Positions 30,289-42,498 are shown, counted from the stretch's first letter. The stretch: DNA of 64,000 nt from Tritonibacter scottomollicae (GCF_003003215.1 NZ_PVUF01000003.1:310001-374000); one strand, 5' to 3'. Numbers and translations are program-made. Notes: generated from the sequence alone by a model not told the origin.

Positions 30289-30575
30289 CGCAAACCTCTG
30301 ATCTAGCTGTTGAAAGAACACTGTCCGGTTTTCAAAGACACCGCAACAGACAGCAGCTTCATCCCGCCCGGCTGACCTAGCGGTCAGCGCCGCTGACAAC
30401 GCCTATTTCTGCATTGAGGTGATCCTTCTGCGGCACATGCCCGGCCGGTCTGGCATTCTACCGGAAAACCCGATTGGGCCGCATGATGGCGCCCCTTGTC
30501 ACACCGCAGAGCGCGGTTTGACGCACCCACAACGCCTGACAGGTCCTTACCATCCCCCCAGACGAAAGCTGTCCC
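30289..30575. other. Non-coding spacer with a small hairpin
   Basis: No gene recognised. A perfect seven-base dyad (GCTGACC at 30371-30377, TAGC loop, GGTCAGC at 30382-30388) lies about 83 bases upstream of the small unknown gene and could be an operator or leader hairpin. Confidence 0.4.
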
Positions 30576-30753
30576 ATGAGACCAGTCGACCTCCCGCGCC
30601 TTGCCGCCCTGGTCTTCACCGCCGTGACCTGCGTTGTGCTGGGCGACACCGCTGGAAAGCTACTGACCGCAAGGGGGCGAACCGGTGGTGGTGGCATGGT
30701 CGCGTTTCCTGATTGCGGCGCTGGTGCTGCTGCCATTCAGAGGATTTGCGTGA
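30576..30753 (+). pseudogene. Degraded N-terminal fragment of an EamA/DMT-family transporter
   Basis: From the ATG at 30576 the frame encodes VDLPRLAALVF, then CVVLGDTAGKLLTARG, the first helix of DMT/EamA transporters. After a run of five G residues (about 30675-30679) the homology continues one frame later as EPVVVAWSRFLIAALVLLPF and stops at 30753. Removing one G would join the two into about 58 residues. The remaining eight or so helices are absent. So this is a frameshifted and truncated remnant rather than a working gene. Confidence 0.65.
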
Positions 30754-30902
30754 AATTGTCGATAAAATACCTACCTCCGGCGCAGCCTCATGTCTCCGGC
30801 TCAGCCAGAAGTTGTCAGACCCGCCCGTATATGCTGTTCTCTGCGTGCATGAGGTGGCGGAGTGACGCGCGACCGCACAGATCCAGATCGAGGAGACCCC
30901 TG

Positions 30903-31499
30903 ATGATGCTCGGACACCGGTTTTTTGCCTCTCCGGCCTGTCTGGTGGGCCTGTCTGGCGGCCTCTCTGACGCCCTGACGGCCCGATTTGTCCTGCCTCT
31001 CTTGGCTAGCCTCGCCGGAGTTTCGAGTGCAGCGGCCGAAGAGCAGCGCTTTGCCGCCTATATCACCGGATACGGGTTCTGGGACAATACACCGCCGGGC
31101 ACGGCCATCATCTCGCACCCGGTCAAGCACCGGCGCGCGGGCGGCAGTGGCACCCATGACGATCCGGTCACCCTGGCGGTGGGGCATGCGCTCCATGGGC
31201 CGCATGAGATCCTCGATTTCCCGCCCGGCACGATGCTCTACCTGCCCCGGATCAAGAAATACGCGGTGGTCGAAGACACCTGCGGCGATGGCCCCCGGCC
31301 TCAGGACGGCCCCTGTCACACCGGCGCCCGCGGCCATATCTGGCTCGACCTCTATGTAGGGGGACAGACCGTCACCCCCACGCAGGCCGAGCAGTGTCAG
31401 TACAGGATCACCGCGGTACAGATGGTGTACCTGAACCCGGCGCCGCATTACGAGGTTCACCCCGGCGAGGTTATCGGTTCCGGCTGTGCGGTATTCTAA
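30903..31499 (+). CDS. Secreted protein with double-psi beta-barrel-like domain
   Basis: A 198-residue exported protein. A long signal-like region (residues 1-46, ending SSAAA before EEQRF) is followed by a conserved domain: YITGYGFWDNTPPGTAIISHP, GTHDDPVTLAVGH, FPPGTMLYLPRIKKYAVVEDTCGDG, GHIWLDLYVGG. The pattern of paired strands with the VEDTCGDG turn resembles RlpA/expansin-type double-psi barrels; the exact family and substrate (possibly a cell-wall or other polysaccharide) are not established. AGGAGA precedes the two adjacent ATG codons at 30903 and 30906. It is convergent with copA. Confidence 0.75.
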   Translation: MMLGHRFFASPACLVGLSGGLSDALTARFVLPLLASLAGVSSAAAEEQRFAAYITGYGFWDNTPPGTAIISHPVKHRRAGGSGTHDDPVTLAVGHALHGPHEILDFPPGTMLYLPRIKKYAVVEDTCGDGPRPQDGPCHTGARGHIWLDLYVGGQTVTPTQAEQCQYRITAVQMVYLNPAPHYEVHPGEVIGSGCAVF

Positions 31500-31526
31500 G
31501 GGCGGGCCCCGGCCCTAGCCCCTGGC

Positions 31527-33974
31527 CTACCCCGCCCGCCGCAGCCGCAGCGCATTGGTCAGAACCGAGACCGACGACAGCGCCATCGCTCCGGCCGCAA
31601 AGACCGGCGACAGCAATATGCCGAACGCGGGATAAAGCGCGCCCGCCGCCAGTGGGATCAACGCGGCGTTGTAGACAAAGGCCCAGCCGAGGTTCTGGCG
31701 GATGTTCATCAGCGTCTTGTGCGAGATACGGATCGCCGTCACCACACCACTCAGGTCGCCCGACATCAGGACCACATCGCCGGCCTCGATCGCCACATCG
31801 GTGCCGGTGCCGATGGCGATGCCTACGTCCGCTTGCGCCAAGGCCGGTGCGTCATTGATCCCATCCCCGACAAAGCCCAGCTTGCGCCCGCGCGAGGCAA
31901 GATCCCTGAGCGCGGCCACTTTGCCCTCAGGCGCAACACCTGCGACCACATGGGAGATGCCCAGATCGCGGGCAATGGCCTCTGCCGTGGCCGGGGCATC
32001 GCCGGAGATCATCGCCACATCCTTGCCCATGGCGCGCAGCGCTTTAATGGCCGCGGCACTGGTGGGTTTGATCGGGTCTGCCACCGCCAGCAGCGCCGCA
32101 AGCTGGCCGTCGATGGCGGTGTAGAGCACGCTTTCACCCCGGTTGGCGCGCTCCAACGCCTCTGCCGCCAGCGCATCGACGCTGATACCGGCCTCCGACA
32201 TCAGCCGCGCGCTGCCGATATGGATCTCGCGCCCGGCAACCTTGGCGGTGACACCGCGGGCTGTGTGGCTCTGGAAATCGCTGACCTCCGCGAGGGTCAG
32301 GCCCTCGTCCTGCGCAGCTGTCACTAGCGCGCGGGCTATGGGATGCTCAGAACGCGCCTCCACCGCGGCCACCGCACCCAGCACCTCGGCGCGCTCAAAC
32401 CCTGCGGTTGGGTGCAGCGCCACCAGTGATGGGCGGCCCTCGGTCAGGGTGCCGGTCTTGTCAAAGGCGATGATGTCGACCTCGTTGAGGGATTGCAGCG
32501 CGTCGCCCTTGCGAAACAGCACGCCAAGCTCCGCGGCGCGCCCCGTCCCCACCATGATCGAGGTCGGCGTTGCCAGCCCCATGGCGCAGGGACAGGCGAT
32601 GATCAGTACCGACACCCCGGCCACCAGGGCGTTGGTCACTGTAGGCTCCGGCCCCACCATCAACCATACGGCCACCGTCAGCAGCGCCAACCCCATCACC
32701 ACTGGCACAAAGCGCAGGGTGACCTTATCCACGAGGCTCTGGATCGGCAGTTTGGCGCCCTGGGCGTCCTCCACCATGCGGATGATCTGCGCCAGCGTCG
32801 TGTCCGCGCCAGTCCGGGTCACATGCACGGTGAGGCTGCCCTCGCCATTTACAGTGCCGCCGGTGACCGCAGCGCCTGTGGCTTTCTCCACTGGGATCGG
32901 CTCGCCCGAAATCATGCTCTCATCCACATGGGCGCTGCCCTCAAGCACCTCGCCATCGGTGGGGATGCGTTCGCCGGGGCGCACAAGGATGCGATCACCG
33001 GGCGCAAGATCATCCACCTCCACATCCTCGGGCTGGCCATCTTTGGTCAGCCGGCGGGCATGGCGGGCCTGCAAGCCCACCAGCGCCTGAATGGCAGCCC
33101 CCGTGCGGCCCTTGGCGCGGGCCTCCAGCCAACGGCCAATCAGGATCAGGGTCACGATCATCGCTGCGGCCTCGAAATAGACAGCACGCACATCGGCGGG
33201 CAGCAGGGCTGGGACAAAAGTGGCCACCAGAGAGTAGATCCACGCGGCCCCTGCCCCCAGCGCCACAAGGCTGTTCATGTCCGGTGCGCCCTTGCGCAAG
33301 GCGGGCAGACCCAGCGCGAAAAAGGCCCGACCGGGGATGAACAGCACCGCCGTGGTCAGTACGGCCTGGATCACCCATGAGGTCTGCATGCCGATGGTCT
33401 GCGCGATCCAGTGATGCACCGCCGGGACCATGTGGCCGCCCATTTCCAACAGAAACACCGGCAGGGTCAGCACGGCGGCGATCCAGACCTGACGACGCAG
33501 ATCGCGCGCCTCGCGGTGCTTGCGGGCGCCGCGGTCCTCACTGTCGCGTGCCTCTGCCGGGCGGGCGCGATAGCCAGCCTCCGTGCTGGCCGCCGCCACC
33601 TGAGAGGGCGTCACCACCCCTTGCAGGATCTCCACCTGCGCGCTTTCGGCGGCGAGGTTTACATTTGCCGAGACCACACCGGGCAGCGCCTCGATCGCAC
33701 GTTCCACCCGGCCCACGCAGCTGCCGCAGGTCATGCCCGCGATGGACAGCTGCACAGTCTGGTGCCGCGCCGGTTTGCCCAGATCGCGCAGGGCGCTGTC
33801 GGCCTGCTGCAGAGCCTCCGGTGTGGTGGCGGTGATCTGCGCGGTCTCATTGGCGAGGTTCACCGAGACATCACTGAGGCCCGGCAGCGCGGCCAGGGTG
33901 CGGTCGACACGGCCCACGCATCCGGCGCAGGTCATGCCCTCAATCGAGAGGCGGGCGGTGATCGGTTGGGTCAT
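31527..33974 (-). CDS. copA: Copper-exporting P1B-type ATPase
   Basis: Pumps Cu(I) from the cytoplasm across the inner membrane using ATP. The 815-residue protein has two N-terminal metal-binding domains (GMTCAGC with C16/C19 and GMTCGSC with C83/C86). It then has transmembrane helices, the actuator motif (MISGEPIPVEK), the intramembrane CPC motif (461-463), the phosphorylation site DKTGT (D505) and the hinge GDGINDAPAL. A MerR/CueR-type promoter with a 19-base spacer lies 31-61 bases upstream. No cueR gene is adjacent, so the regulator must lie elsewhere. Confidence 0.96.
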   Translation of the reverse strand: MTQPITARLSIEGMTCAGCVGRVDRTLAALPGLSDVSVNLANETAQITATTPEALQQADSALRDLGKPARHQTVQLSIAGMTCGSCVGRVERAIEALPGVVSANVNLAAESAQVEILQGVVTPSQVAAASTEAGYRARPAEARDSEDRGARKHREARDLRRQVWIAAVLTLPVFLLEMGGHMVPAVHHWIAQTIGMQTSWVIQAVLTTAVLFIPGRAFFALGLPALRKGAPDMNSLVALGAGAAWIYSLVATFVPALLPADVRAVYFEAAAMIVTLILIGRWLEARAKGRTGAAIQALVGLQARHARRLTKDGQPEDVEVDDLAPGDRILVRPGERIPTDGEVLEGSAHVDESMISGEPIPVEKATGAAVTGGTVNGEGSLTVHVTRTGADTTLAQIIRMVEDAQGAKLPIQSLVDKVTLRFVPVVMGLALLTVAVWLMVGPEPTVTNALVAGVSVLIIACPCAMGLATPTSIMVGTGRAAELGVLFRKGDALQSLNEVDIIAFDKTGTLTEGRPSLVALHPTAGFERAEVLGAVAAVEARSEHPIARALVTAAQDEGLTLAEVSDFQSHTARGVTAKVAGREIHIGSARLMSEAGISVDALAAEALERANRGESVLYTAIDGQLAALLAVADPIKPTSAAAIKALRAMGKDVAMISGDAPATAEAIARDLGISHVVAGVAPEGKVAALRDLASRGRKLGFVGDGINDAPALAQADVGIAIGTGTDVAIEAGDVVLMSGDLSGVVTAIRISHKTLMNIRQNLGWAFVYNAALIPLAAGALYPAFGILLSPVFAAGAMALSSVSVLTNALRLRRAG

Positions 33975-34004
33975 GGAACGACTCCGTTATTGCCTGTTGT
34001 CTTC

Positions 34005-34035
34005 CATGTAGGGCTTCCAGTCACTGGAGGCTCAA
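34005..34035 (-). promoter_or_regulatory. CueR/MerR-type promoter and operator of copA
   Basis: On the minus strand TTGAGC (34030-34035) and TACATG (34005-34010) are separated by 19 bases, the over-long spacing used by MerR-family activators. Within the spacer is a dyad GCCTCCAGT-G-ACTGGAAGC (34013-34031, one mismatch) close to known CueR operators. This indicates copper-induced transcription. Confidence 0.8.
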
Positions 34036-34112
34036 GGGGAAATTTGAGATTTTCATCGTGCCGCGCGCAATACCCAAGCTTCCCCCGACCGGGAACCAGC
34101 CAGACGGTGCCG

Positions 34113-34817
34113 TTATTGGCCGTCACACTTCTGCATCTGCACGGACTCCCGCACACGGATCACATCGCCAGCGCTCATCCCGATCCGTGCCATTAAAGCG
34201 TCCAGAGGAAACTCGGTCCGGATCAGCTTTTCATGTTTGCGCGTGTTTGAACCATTGGGCGAGACTTCTTTCAACATGGCGTAGCACTCGACGATTTTGC
34301 CCTGTTGTTCAAAGCGATAATCGGTAAAGCGCTTTCCGTTCACCAGCGTATAATCATAGACGTCATCCCCGAACCTGACATGCTCCGAGACCACCTTGGC
34401 AAAGCTGTACCCAGTCATGTCGCGGTTCTGATACTGCCACACATGGGTCAGTTCATGCGCCATCAACCATCGGTCACTGTTGATTGGGCTTTGAGAGATA
34501 TCCGACGAATAGTATTCACGGTCAAAGAACACTGTATTGCCCACCACCAGTGCGTCGGCGCCGAACAGTGATGGTAGGGACGCAATCTTTTGCGAGTTTT
34601 CGCCGGCGCTGCCCGCCGCTGTTCCGAGTTCGCGTTCCAACTGCTGCTTCGCAACTCTGCGCCCTCGGGCCTCGTTCCCGGAAAACCGCACATCTTCAAA
34701 CGCCAAGTTCTGCGTAAAATACTGTGACCCGTAAGTAATCTCGCCATCAGTCATGGGGCGACTACAGGCGGCAAGCGCTAATCCGGACATCATCAAACCA
34801 ATAGAGCGAAACCACAT
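34113..34817 (-). CDS. Lipoprotein with HExxH (DUF4157-like) domain
   Basis: A 234-residue predicted lipoprotein: signal peptide with lipobox ending at C18 (LALAAC). The motif HELTHVWQYQ at 121-130 provides an HExxH zinc site; the segment ALVVGNTVFFDREYY followed by WLMAHELTHVWQ resembles the DUF4157 domain found in effector-associated proteins. The ATG at 34817 has AGGAGAGG upstream. Base composition is lower in GC than neighbouring genes, suggesting transfer. Proteolytic activity is not shown and may be absent. Confidence 0.7.
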   Translation of the reverse strand: MWFRSIGLMMSGLALAACSRPMTDGEITYGSQYFTQNLAFEDVRFSGNEARGRRVAKQQLERELGTAAGSAGENSQKIASLPSLFGADALVVGNTVFFDREYYSSDISQSPINSDRWLMAHELTHVWQYQNRDMTGYSFAKVVSEHVRFGDDVYDYTLVNGKRFTDYRFEQQGKIVECYAMLKEVSPNGSNTRKHEKLIRTEFPLDALMARIGMSAGDVIRVRESVQMQKCDGQ

Positions 34818-34963
34818 TTCAATACCTCTCCTGAACACCAAATGCGCACACAACGCAGGGGGGTATCAAATGCAGTGCTCGCACCACTTGCAAGTTTAAT
34901 ATTGCCGACCGCGAATATGAGATGTGTTCTTTCCGGGTCAGTGCAGAGAGCCGCTGCCGTCCC

Positions 34964-35320
34964 CTACTCCACGTCCCAGTCATCCTCGAACGGCAGATCG
35001 CCAATCGCCATCCAGGACACCCGCACGCGGGCAACGCGGCTGTCGGACCAGGTGCGGAACACGATATCAAAGCCCTCGGCCGAGATCTCCTCGGCCACCA
35101 GTTCCGCGCGATAGGCGGCGGCGTGGTCCATGTCCATCAGAGAAGCCGTGAGATGCACCGCAGGCGGGGCAGCAAACGCCTCGTCAAAACGCAGGTGCAG
35201 GCGGCGCTCGCGCTCTCCCTCTCCGGTCCACATGGTGCCGCCGGACTCAAATTCAGAGAAGATCTCTGCATCACCCTGAATAATCCCGGTGCGTGCGCTG
35301 TGAAGACGAGTGGAGTGCAA
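34964..35320 (-). CDS. H-type lectin domain protein
   Basis: About 118 residues with the H-lectin pattern: GIIQGDAEIFSEFESGGTMW, RLHLRFDEAFAAPPAVHLT and VRVSWMAIGDLPFED. H-type lectins bind GalNAc in invertebrates; the bacterial role is unknown. No ATG or GTG fits. The TTG at 35320 is preferred because GAGG lies upstream; an in-frame TTG at 35350 is an alternative. It follows the ATP synthase operon but is separated from atpC by a strong terminator. Confidence 0.72.
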   Translation of the reverse strand: MHSTRLHSARTGIIQGDAEIFSEFESGGTMWTGEGERERRLHLRFDEAFAAPPAVHLTASLMDMDHAAAYRAELVAEEISAEGFDIVFRTWSDSRVARVRVSWMAIGDLPFEDDWDVE

Positions 35321-35375
35321 GGCGAACCTCAAAGGTAAAATATGCGACAAAGTGAAACTATCGCGGGTTTCTTAC

Positions 35376-35411
35376 CAAAAAGAAACCGGCCTGCGTAAAC
35401 AGGCCGGTTTC
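35376..35411 (-). terminator. Terminator of the atpHAGDC operon
   Basis: Perfect 11-base arms (35382-35392 and 35401-35411) with an eight-base loop. On the minus strand the stem is followed by TTTTTGG. It lies 26 bases after the atpC stop. Confidence 0.88.
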
Positions 35412-35436
35412 AAAGATTTCAGTCTGACGACAGGCG

Positions 35437-35850
35437 TCAGAGGCTCATGTGGGTCCCGAGCGCTTCCATGTCCGAAAGCAGCTTGGCCGCGTCTTCCACC
35501 AGACCGTGCTCGGAGTCATCGTCCTTGGCGGTCTTGTACATGGCGCGGGCTTCCTCGATGAGCTCGTCCATATGGGCGCGGGTCATCTCGTCCATCGGAA
35601 TTGCCCGCTCCGCGAGGACCGAAAGGCCCTCTGCAGTGATCTGGGCAAAGCCGCCGGTGACAAGATACTCCGACGATCCTTCAGGCGCATCGACCTTCAG
35701 GATGCCCGGACGCAGGGTGGTGAGGGTCGGCGCATGCAAAGGCATGGCCGTCATGTCACCCTCGGACCCGGGGATCTGGACCGCGCTGGCCTGAAGCGAA
35801 GCAAGGCTCCGCTCCGGGCTGACGAGGTCGAATTGCATCGTATCAGCCAT
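35437..35850 (-). CDS. atpC: ATP synthase epsilon subunit (F1)
   Basis: Central-stalk subunit that couples and regulates the F1 motor. The 137-residue protein begins [14 protein letters not shown], with the N-terminal beta sandwich ([30 protein letters not shown]) and a C-terminal helical part typical of alphaproteobacteria. It is the last gene of the F1 operon, 11 bases after atpD, and is followed by a terminator. Confidence 0.97.
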   Translation of the reverse strand: MADTMQFDLVSPERSLASLQASAVQIPGSEGDMTAMPLHAPTLTTLRPGILKVDAPEGSSEYLVTGGFAQITAEGLSVLAERAIPMDEMTRAHMDELIEEARAMYKTAKDDDSEHGLVEDAAKLLSDMEALGTHMSL

Positions 35851-35861
35851 AAGGGCCCTCC

Positions 35862-37307
<1,446 letters not shown>

Positions 37308-38183
37308 TTAGAGCGCCTCGGCGCCCGAAATGATTTCAATCAGCTCGTTGGTGATGACGGCCTGACGCGAGCGGTTGTACTCGATGGTCAGCTTGTCGAT
37401 CATCTCGCCCGCGTTGCGGGTCGCATTGTCCATCGCGCTCATCCGAGCCCCCTGTTCGGAGGCCCCGTTTTCCAGCAGCCCCGCAAAGATCTGGGTGGCG
37501 ACACCGCGCGGCAGGAGATCCGCAAGGATCGCCTCTTCGCTTGGTTCGTAATCCACCGGACCGGATGCGGCATCGGCGTCGTCAGCATCGAATTGAGCAG
37601 GAATGATCTGCTGTGCGGTCGGGATCTGGGTCACGACGTTCTGGAACTTCGCGTAGAACATCGTCGCAACGTCGAACTCACCCGCGTCGAAACGTGCCAG
37701 CACGTCCTTGGCGATGTTCTGCGCGTCGACATAACCCAGGCGCTTCACCTCGGTCAGATCCACATGGCCGATGAACAGCTCGCCGAACTCGCGCTTGAGA
37801 ACGTCGCGGCCTTTTTTGCCCACGGTGAGGATCTTCACGGTCTTGCCAGCCGCCTGAAGTTCTTGCGCCTTCAGACGTGCCAACTTGGCGATATTGGCAT
37901 TGAAGCCACCGCACAGGCCGCGTTCGGCGGTCATGACCAACAGGAGCTGAACCTGATCCGAGCCGGTGCCCGCGAGGAGCTTCGGCGCGGTATCGCTTTG
38001 GCCGACAGAAGCTGCCAGCCCCGCCATCACGGCATTGAACCGTTCGGCGTAGGGGCGTGCATCCTCAGCCGCTTCCTGGGCGCGGCGAAGTTTCGCCGCC
38101 GCGACCATCTGCATGGCTTTGGTGATCTTACGAGTGTTTTTCACACTCGAGATCCGGTTTTTGAGGTCCTTGAGAGAAGGCAT
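37308..38183 (-). CDS. atpG: ATP synthase gamma subunit (F1)
   Basis: Rotor shaft of F1. The 291-residue protein has the N-terminal coiled coil ([20 protein letters not shown]), the conserved LCGGFN turn and the C-terminal coiled coil ([20 protein letters not shown]). Third gene, 15 bases after atpA. Confidence 0.99.
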   Translation of the reverse strand: MPSLKDLKNRISSVKNTRKITKAMQMVAAAKLRRAQEAAEDARPYAERFNAVMAGLAASVGQSDTAPKLLAGTGSDQVQLLLVMTAERGLCGGFNANIAKLARLKAQELQAAGKTVKILTVGKKGRDVLKREFGELFIGHVDLTEVKRLGYVDAQNIAKDVLARFDAGEFDVATMFYAKFQNVVTQIPTAQQIIPAQFDADDADAASGPVDYEPSEEAILADLLPRGVATQIFAGLLENGASEQGARMSAMDNATRNAGEMIDKLTIEYNRSRQAVITNELIEIISGAEAL

Positions 38184-38198
38184 GTGCTGTCTCTCTCC

Positions 38199-39740
<1,542 letters not shown>

Positions 39741-40301
39741 TTATCCGACCTCTTTCATTGCATTCTGTAGGGAGTTGAGCTTGGAGCGGATCGAACTGTC
39801 GATCATCTTCGAGCCCACTTTTACGACGAGACCGCCGATGATGCTCTCATCAACGGTGGCATTGATTTTGACCGTCTTGCCCACGCGCTCGGCGAGGGTT
39901 TTGGCCAGTTTTTCACTTTGGGTCTTGGTCAGCGCCTTGGCAGAGACGACATCTGCGGTGACCTCACCACGGGCCTCGGCAAGGCGCGCGCTCAACGCAG
40001 CGATCAGCGCCGGAACCGCAAACAGGCGGCGTTTGGCCGCCATCACGGACAGGGCATTGCGGAGCACTTCGTCAATCCCCATCTTCTCCGCTACGGCGGA
40101 GATGGCCGAAGCCTGCTCTTCGCGCGACACGAGGGGAGAAGAGATGAGAGTACGCAGGTCTTCGCTGTCAGCCAGCGCGGCTGCCAGATCGTTGATGCTT
40201 GTCTCGAGTTTATCAAGAGCATTGCTCTCGACAGCGATATCAAAGATCGCTGTGGCATAGCGGTCGGCAATGCCTGCGGAAATCGAAGCTGGTTCGGACA
40301 C
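39741..40301 (-). CDS. atpH: ATP synthase delta subunit (F1)
   Basis: Peripheral-stalk subunit linking F1 to the b subunits. The 186-residue protein begins MSEPASISAGIADRYATAIF and has the conserved C-terminal GGLVVKVGSKMIDSSIRSKL. The GTG at 40301 is preferred over the GTG two codons earlier because GGAAGGG then lies at proper spacing. First gene of atpHAGDC; F0 genes are not in the window, as expected for alphaproteobacteria. Confidence 0.96.
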   Translation of the reverse strand: MSEPASISAGIADRYATAIFDIAVESNALDKLETSINDLAAALADSEDLRTLISSPLVSREEQASAISAVAEKMGIDEVLRNALSVMAAKRRLFAVPALIAALSARLAEARGEVTADVVSAKALTKTQSEKLAKTLAERVGKTVKINATVDESIIGGLVVKVGSKMIDSSIRSKLNSLQNAMKEVG

Positions 40302-40307
40302 GTCCAC

Positions 40308-40709
40308 CCTTCCGATATTATTTTGGCCCCGGTTTTTAATGCGTCCTGGCAGGTTGCATCCGGGGGCGTGAGGTCAACCCGATTTTGGCCGGGCATCGAA
40401 ATCAGCGTGGATGTAGCAGAGCCTTTGCGACCTAGCAACTCCCTCTGTCTGCGACACAAAAAACCGATTTCTATGTTTTTCAATCACTTAACAAAAGTGC
40501 GACGCTTTATTGCAGGTCGGGCCGCAAAAAAATTACGTCCGCGAGCGAAGCGGATGCGATTCCGATGTGACAATTTGCGCTATTTCAGTACACCGGCGCA
40601 TACAATGTCGAATCTCGCACATGAAGCGTCGACTGTGTCCCTCCCCACGCCAGCGACACTCCGAAGCGCGGCGGGGACGACCCCCGGCATGGGCGCCGGT
40701 CCCAAGAGA
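40308..40709. other. Intergenic region upstream of the ATP synthase operon
   Basis: A 400-base AT-richer region that must hold the operon promoter. AT-rich candidates occur around 40440-40500 on the minus strand but none is clear. A small stem (TCCGC at 40538-40542 with GCGGA at 40550-40554), followed on the minus strand by seven T residues, may terminate the upstream methyltransferase gene. Confidence 0.45.
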
Positions 40710-41456
40710 TCAGGCCGGTTCAGCAACCGGATTGGACAGCCCCTCCAGAACCCGGATCGGGTTTGTGCGTCGCGATTTGATCATATGGCCCTTCTGCGGG
40801 TGGGTCTGCTTGGACACTTCGACCAGAAACACCCCCGCCGCCATCATTGCGGGCAACCGCCGTCCGAACCGCTCGATCATGGCGCCGGACTTGAGCCAGA
40901 ACCGCCGTTGGCTCGGCAGGCGATAGAGCGCCGCCGCGTGGCGTTCGATCACAAACTGGTGCCCTCGGAGCTGATTTTCCACCTGGGTCAGCGTATAAGG
41001 ACGGCCAAAGCCAAAGGGCGTGGCATCCGAACGCGCCCAGAAGCCGCCCCGGTTGGGCACGATGAAGATCGCCCGGCCGCCCGGCCCCAGAACCCGCCAG
41101 CATTCATCCAGAAGGTCGGAAGGCCGTTCCGAGGTTTCCAGCCCGTGCAACACCACCAGACGGTCGACCCGCCCCGTCTCCACCGGCCAGGAGGTCTCTT
41201 CGCACAGAATAGAGACATTGGGCATCCCCGCAGGCCATTGCATCACCCCCTGTGGCCCCGGCATTAACGCGAGCACGCGACGCGCCTCCGGCAGGTAGGG
41301 CCGCAACAGAGGGGCGGCAAAGCCAAAGCCCGCAACAGTCTCGCCTATCGCATCCGGCCACATGCGCAACAGCTGGCCCCGGATCGATGCTTGTGCCGCA
41401 CGCCCCAGCGTACTGCGATAATAGAAGTTCCTTAGATCCTGCACGTCCAGATGCAT
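40710..41456 (-). CDS. SAM-dependent methyltransferase (type 11-like)
   Basis: A 248-residue class I-like methyltransferase. [15 protein letters not shown] is in the position of the SAM-binding strands, [20 protein letters not shown] matches motif II, and [13 protein letters not shown] is the typical post-II strand. The canonical GxGxG loop is weak ([13 protein letters not shown]), as in several roseobacter paralogues next to gloB. It is divergent from gloB with a 55-base shared region. Substrate unknown. Confidence 0.8.
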   Translation of the reverse strand: MHLDVQDLRNFYYRSTLGRAAQASIRGQLLRMWPDAIGETVAGFGFAAPLLRPYLPEARRVLALMPGPQGVMQWPAGMPNVSILCEETSWPVETGRVDRLVVLHGLETSERPSDLLDECWRVLGPGGRAIFIVPNRGGFWARSDATPFGFGRPYTLTQVENQLRGHQFVIERHAAALYRLPSQRRFWLKSGAMIERFGRRLPAMMAAGVFLVEVSKQTHPQKGHMIKSRRTNPIRVLEGLSNPVAEPA

Positions 41457-41511
41457 TGCAGAGGCCCACTGCTTCGGTCAGTTTGGGGGCAGTCTAGCAA
41501 TGTGAAAGCGA

Positions 41512-42318
41512 ATGACCATGCCCGATCAAGCCTCTACCTCCGCTTCTGCCCTCGAAATCGTCACGGTCGCCTGCCTGTCGGACAATTACGCCTATCTGGT
41601 GAAGGGCCCCGACGGAGTTGCCGTGATTGACGCGCCAGAGGCTGCTCCGATCATCGACGCCCTTGAGGCGCGCGGCTGGACGCCCGCCGTGGTGATGATC
41701 ACCCACCACCACCACGACCACGTCGGCGGCATCAAGGCGCTGCGCGACAGATACGGCTGCACGGTGATGGGCCCCAAGGCCGAGGCCGACAAGATCGCCG
41801 CCCAGGGCGAAGCGCTCGACATGGAGCTGGAGCCCGGATTTGAGGGCGGCACCGGCGCGGGACGCTGCCAGGTTCTGGCGGTTCCCGGCCACACGCTGGG
41901 TCATATCGCCTTCTACTACCCGGAAGGCGGCGCGCTCTTTACCGCCGACAGCCTGATGGCGCTGGGATGCGGACGCCTGTTCGAGGGGACACCGGCCATG
42001 ATGTGGCAGTCGCTGACGTCGCTGGCCGCCCTGCCCGACGAGATCATGGTTTATTCCGGGCATGAATATACCCAGTCCAACGCCGCCTTCGCACTCAGTA
42101 TCGACCCGGACAACGCCGCGCTGCAACGCCGGGCAAAAGAAATTGCGCAGGCGCGCGTAAAAAACGCCCCCACAGTGCCCGTCGCATTGGGCGTGGAAAT
42201 AGCCACCAATCCATTCCTGCGCGCAGGCGATGCGGAAATGAAGAAAACCCTTGGCATGGAAGGGGTTGCAGACGTCGAGGTCTTTGCCCATATCCGGTCG
42301 GCAAAGGACAGGTTCTAA
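41512..42318 (+). CDS. gloB: Hydroxyacylglutathione hydrolase (glyoxalase II)
   Basis: Hydrolyses S-lactoylglutathione to lactate and glutathione, the second step of methylglyoxal detoxification. The 268-residue metallo-beta-lactamase-fold protein has the THHHHDHVGG metal motif (64-73), GHTLGHI, ADSLMALGCGRLFEG and the SGHEYT site, and the C-terminal glyoxalase II segment (NPFLRAGD). The ATG at 41512 has GAAAGCGA upstream; an ATG two codons later is possible. Confidence 0.95.
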   Translation: MTMPDQASTSASALEIVTVACLSDNYAYLVKGPDGVAVIDAPEAAPIIDALEARGWTPAVVMITHHHHDHVGGIKALRDRYGCTVMGPKAEADKIAAQGEALDMELEPGFEGGTGAGRCQVLAVPGHTLGHIAFYYPEGGALFTADSLMALGCGRLFEGTPAMMWQSLTSLAALPDEIMVYSGHEYTQSNAAFALSIDPDNAALQRRAKEIAQARVKNAPTVPVALGVEIATNPFLRAGDAEMKKTLGMEGVADVEVFAHIRSAKDRF

Positions 42319-42449
42319 CGCACCGGGGCTCTGCCTCATCAAATCTACGCAAGATATGTGAGCACAATGACGGGAATTGTGACCACAATCACGTAAAAAG
42401 CCCTTGAAGCTTACGCTCTATCAACCAAACTCTAACAGTATGAGGACAT

Positions 42450-42498
42450 GGTTATGGGACAGGACCGGGCCGCCCGGTGGCGACGGGTCCCCATAACC
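42450..42498 (+). promoter_or_regulatory. Long hairpin in the clpA leader
   Basis: A nine-base outer stem (42450-42458 with 42490-42498), a four-base bulge and inner stems (42463-42466 with 42486-42489; 42469-42474 with 42479-42484) with a CGGT loop end about 20 bases before the GTG start and just before AGAGGA. Upstream, CTTGAA at 42403-42408 matches the heat-shock sigma-32 -35 element. Possible RNA-level or heat-shock control of clpA. Confidence 0.5.

Noticed and set aside
31527..33974. Heavy-metal resistance island around copA
   Set aside because: No other metal genes, mobile elements or integrase are nearby; copA looks like a normal chromosomal gene with a trans-acting regulator.
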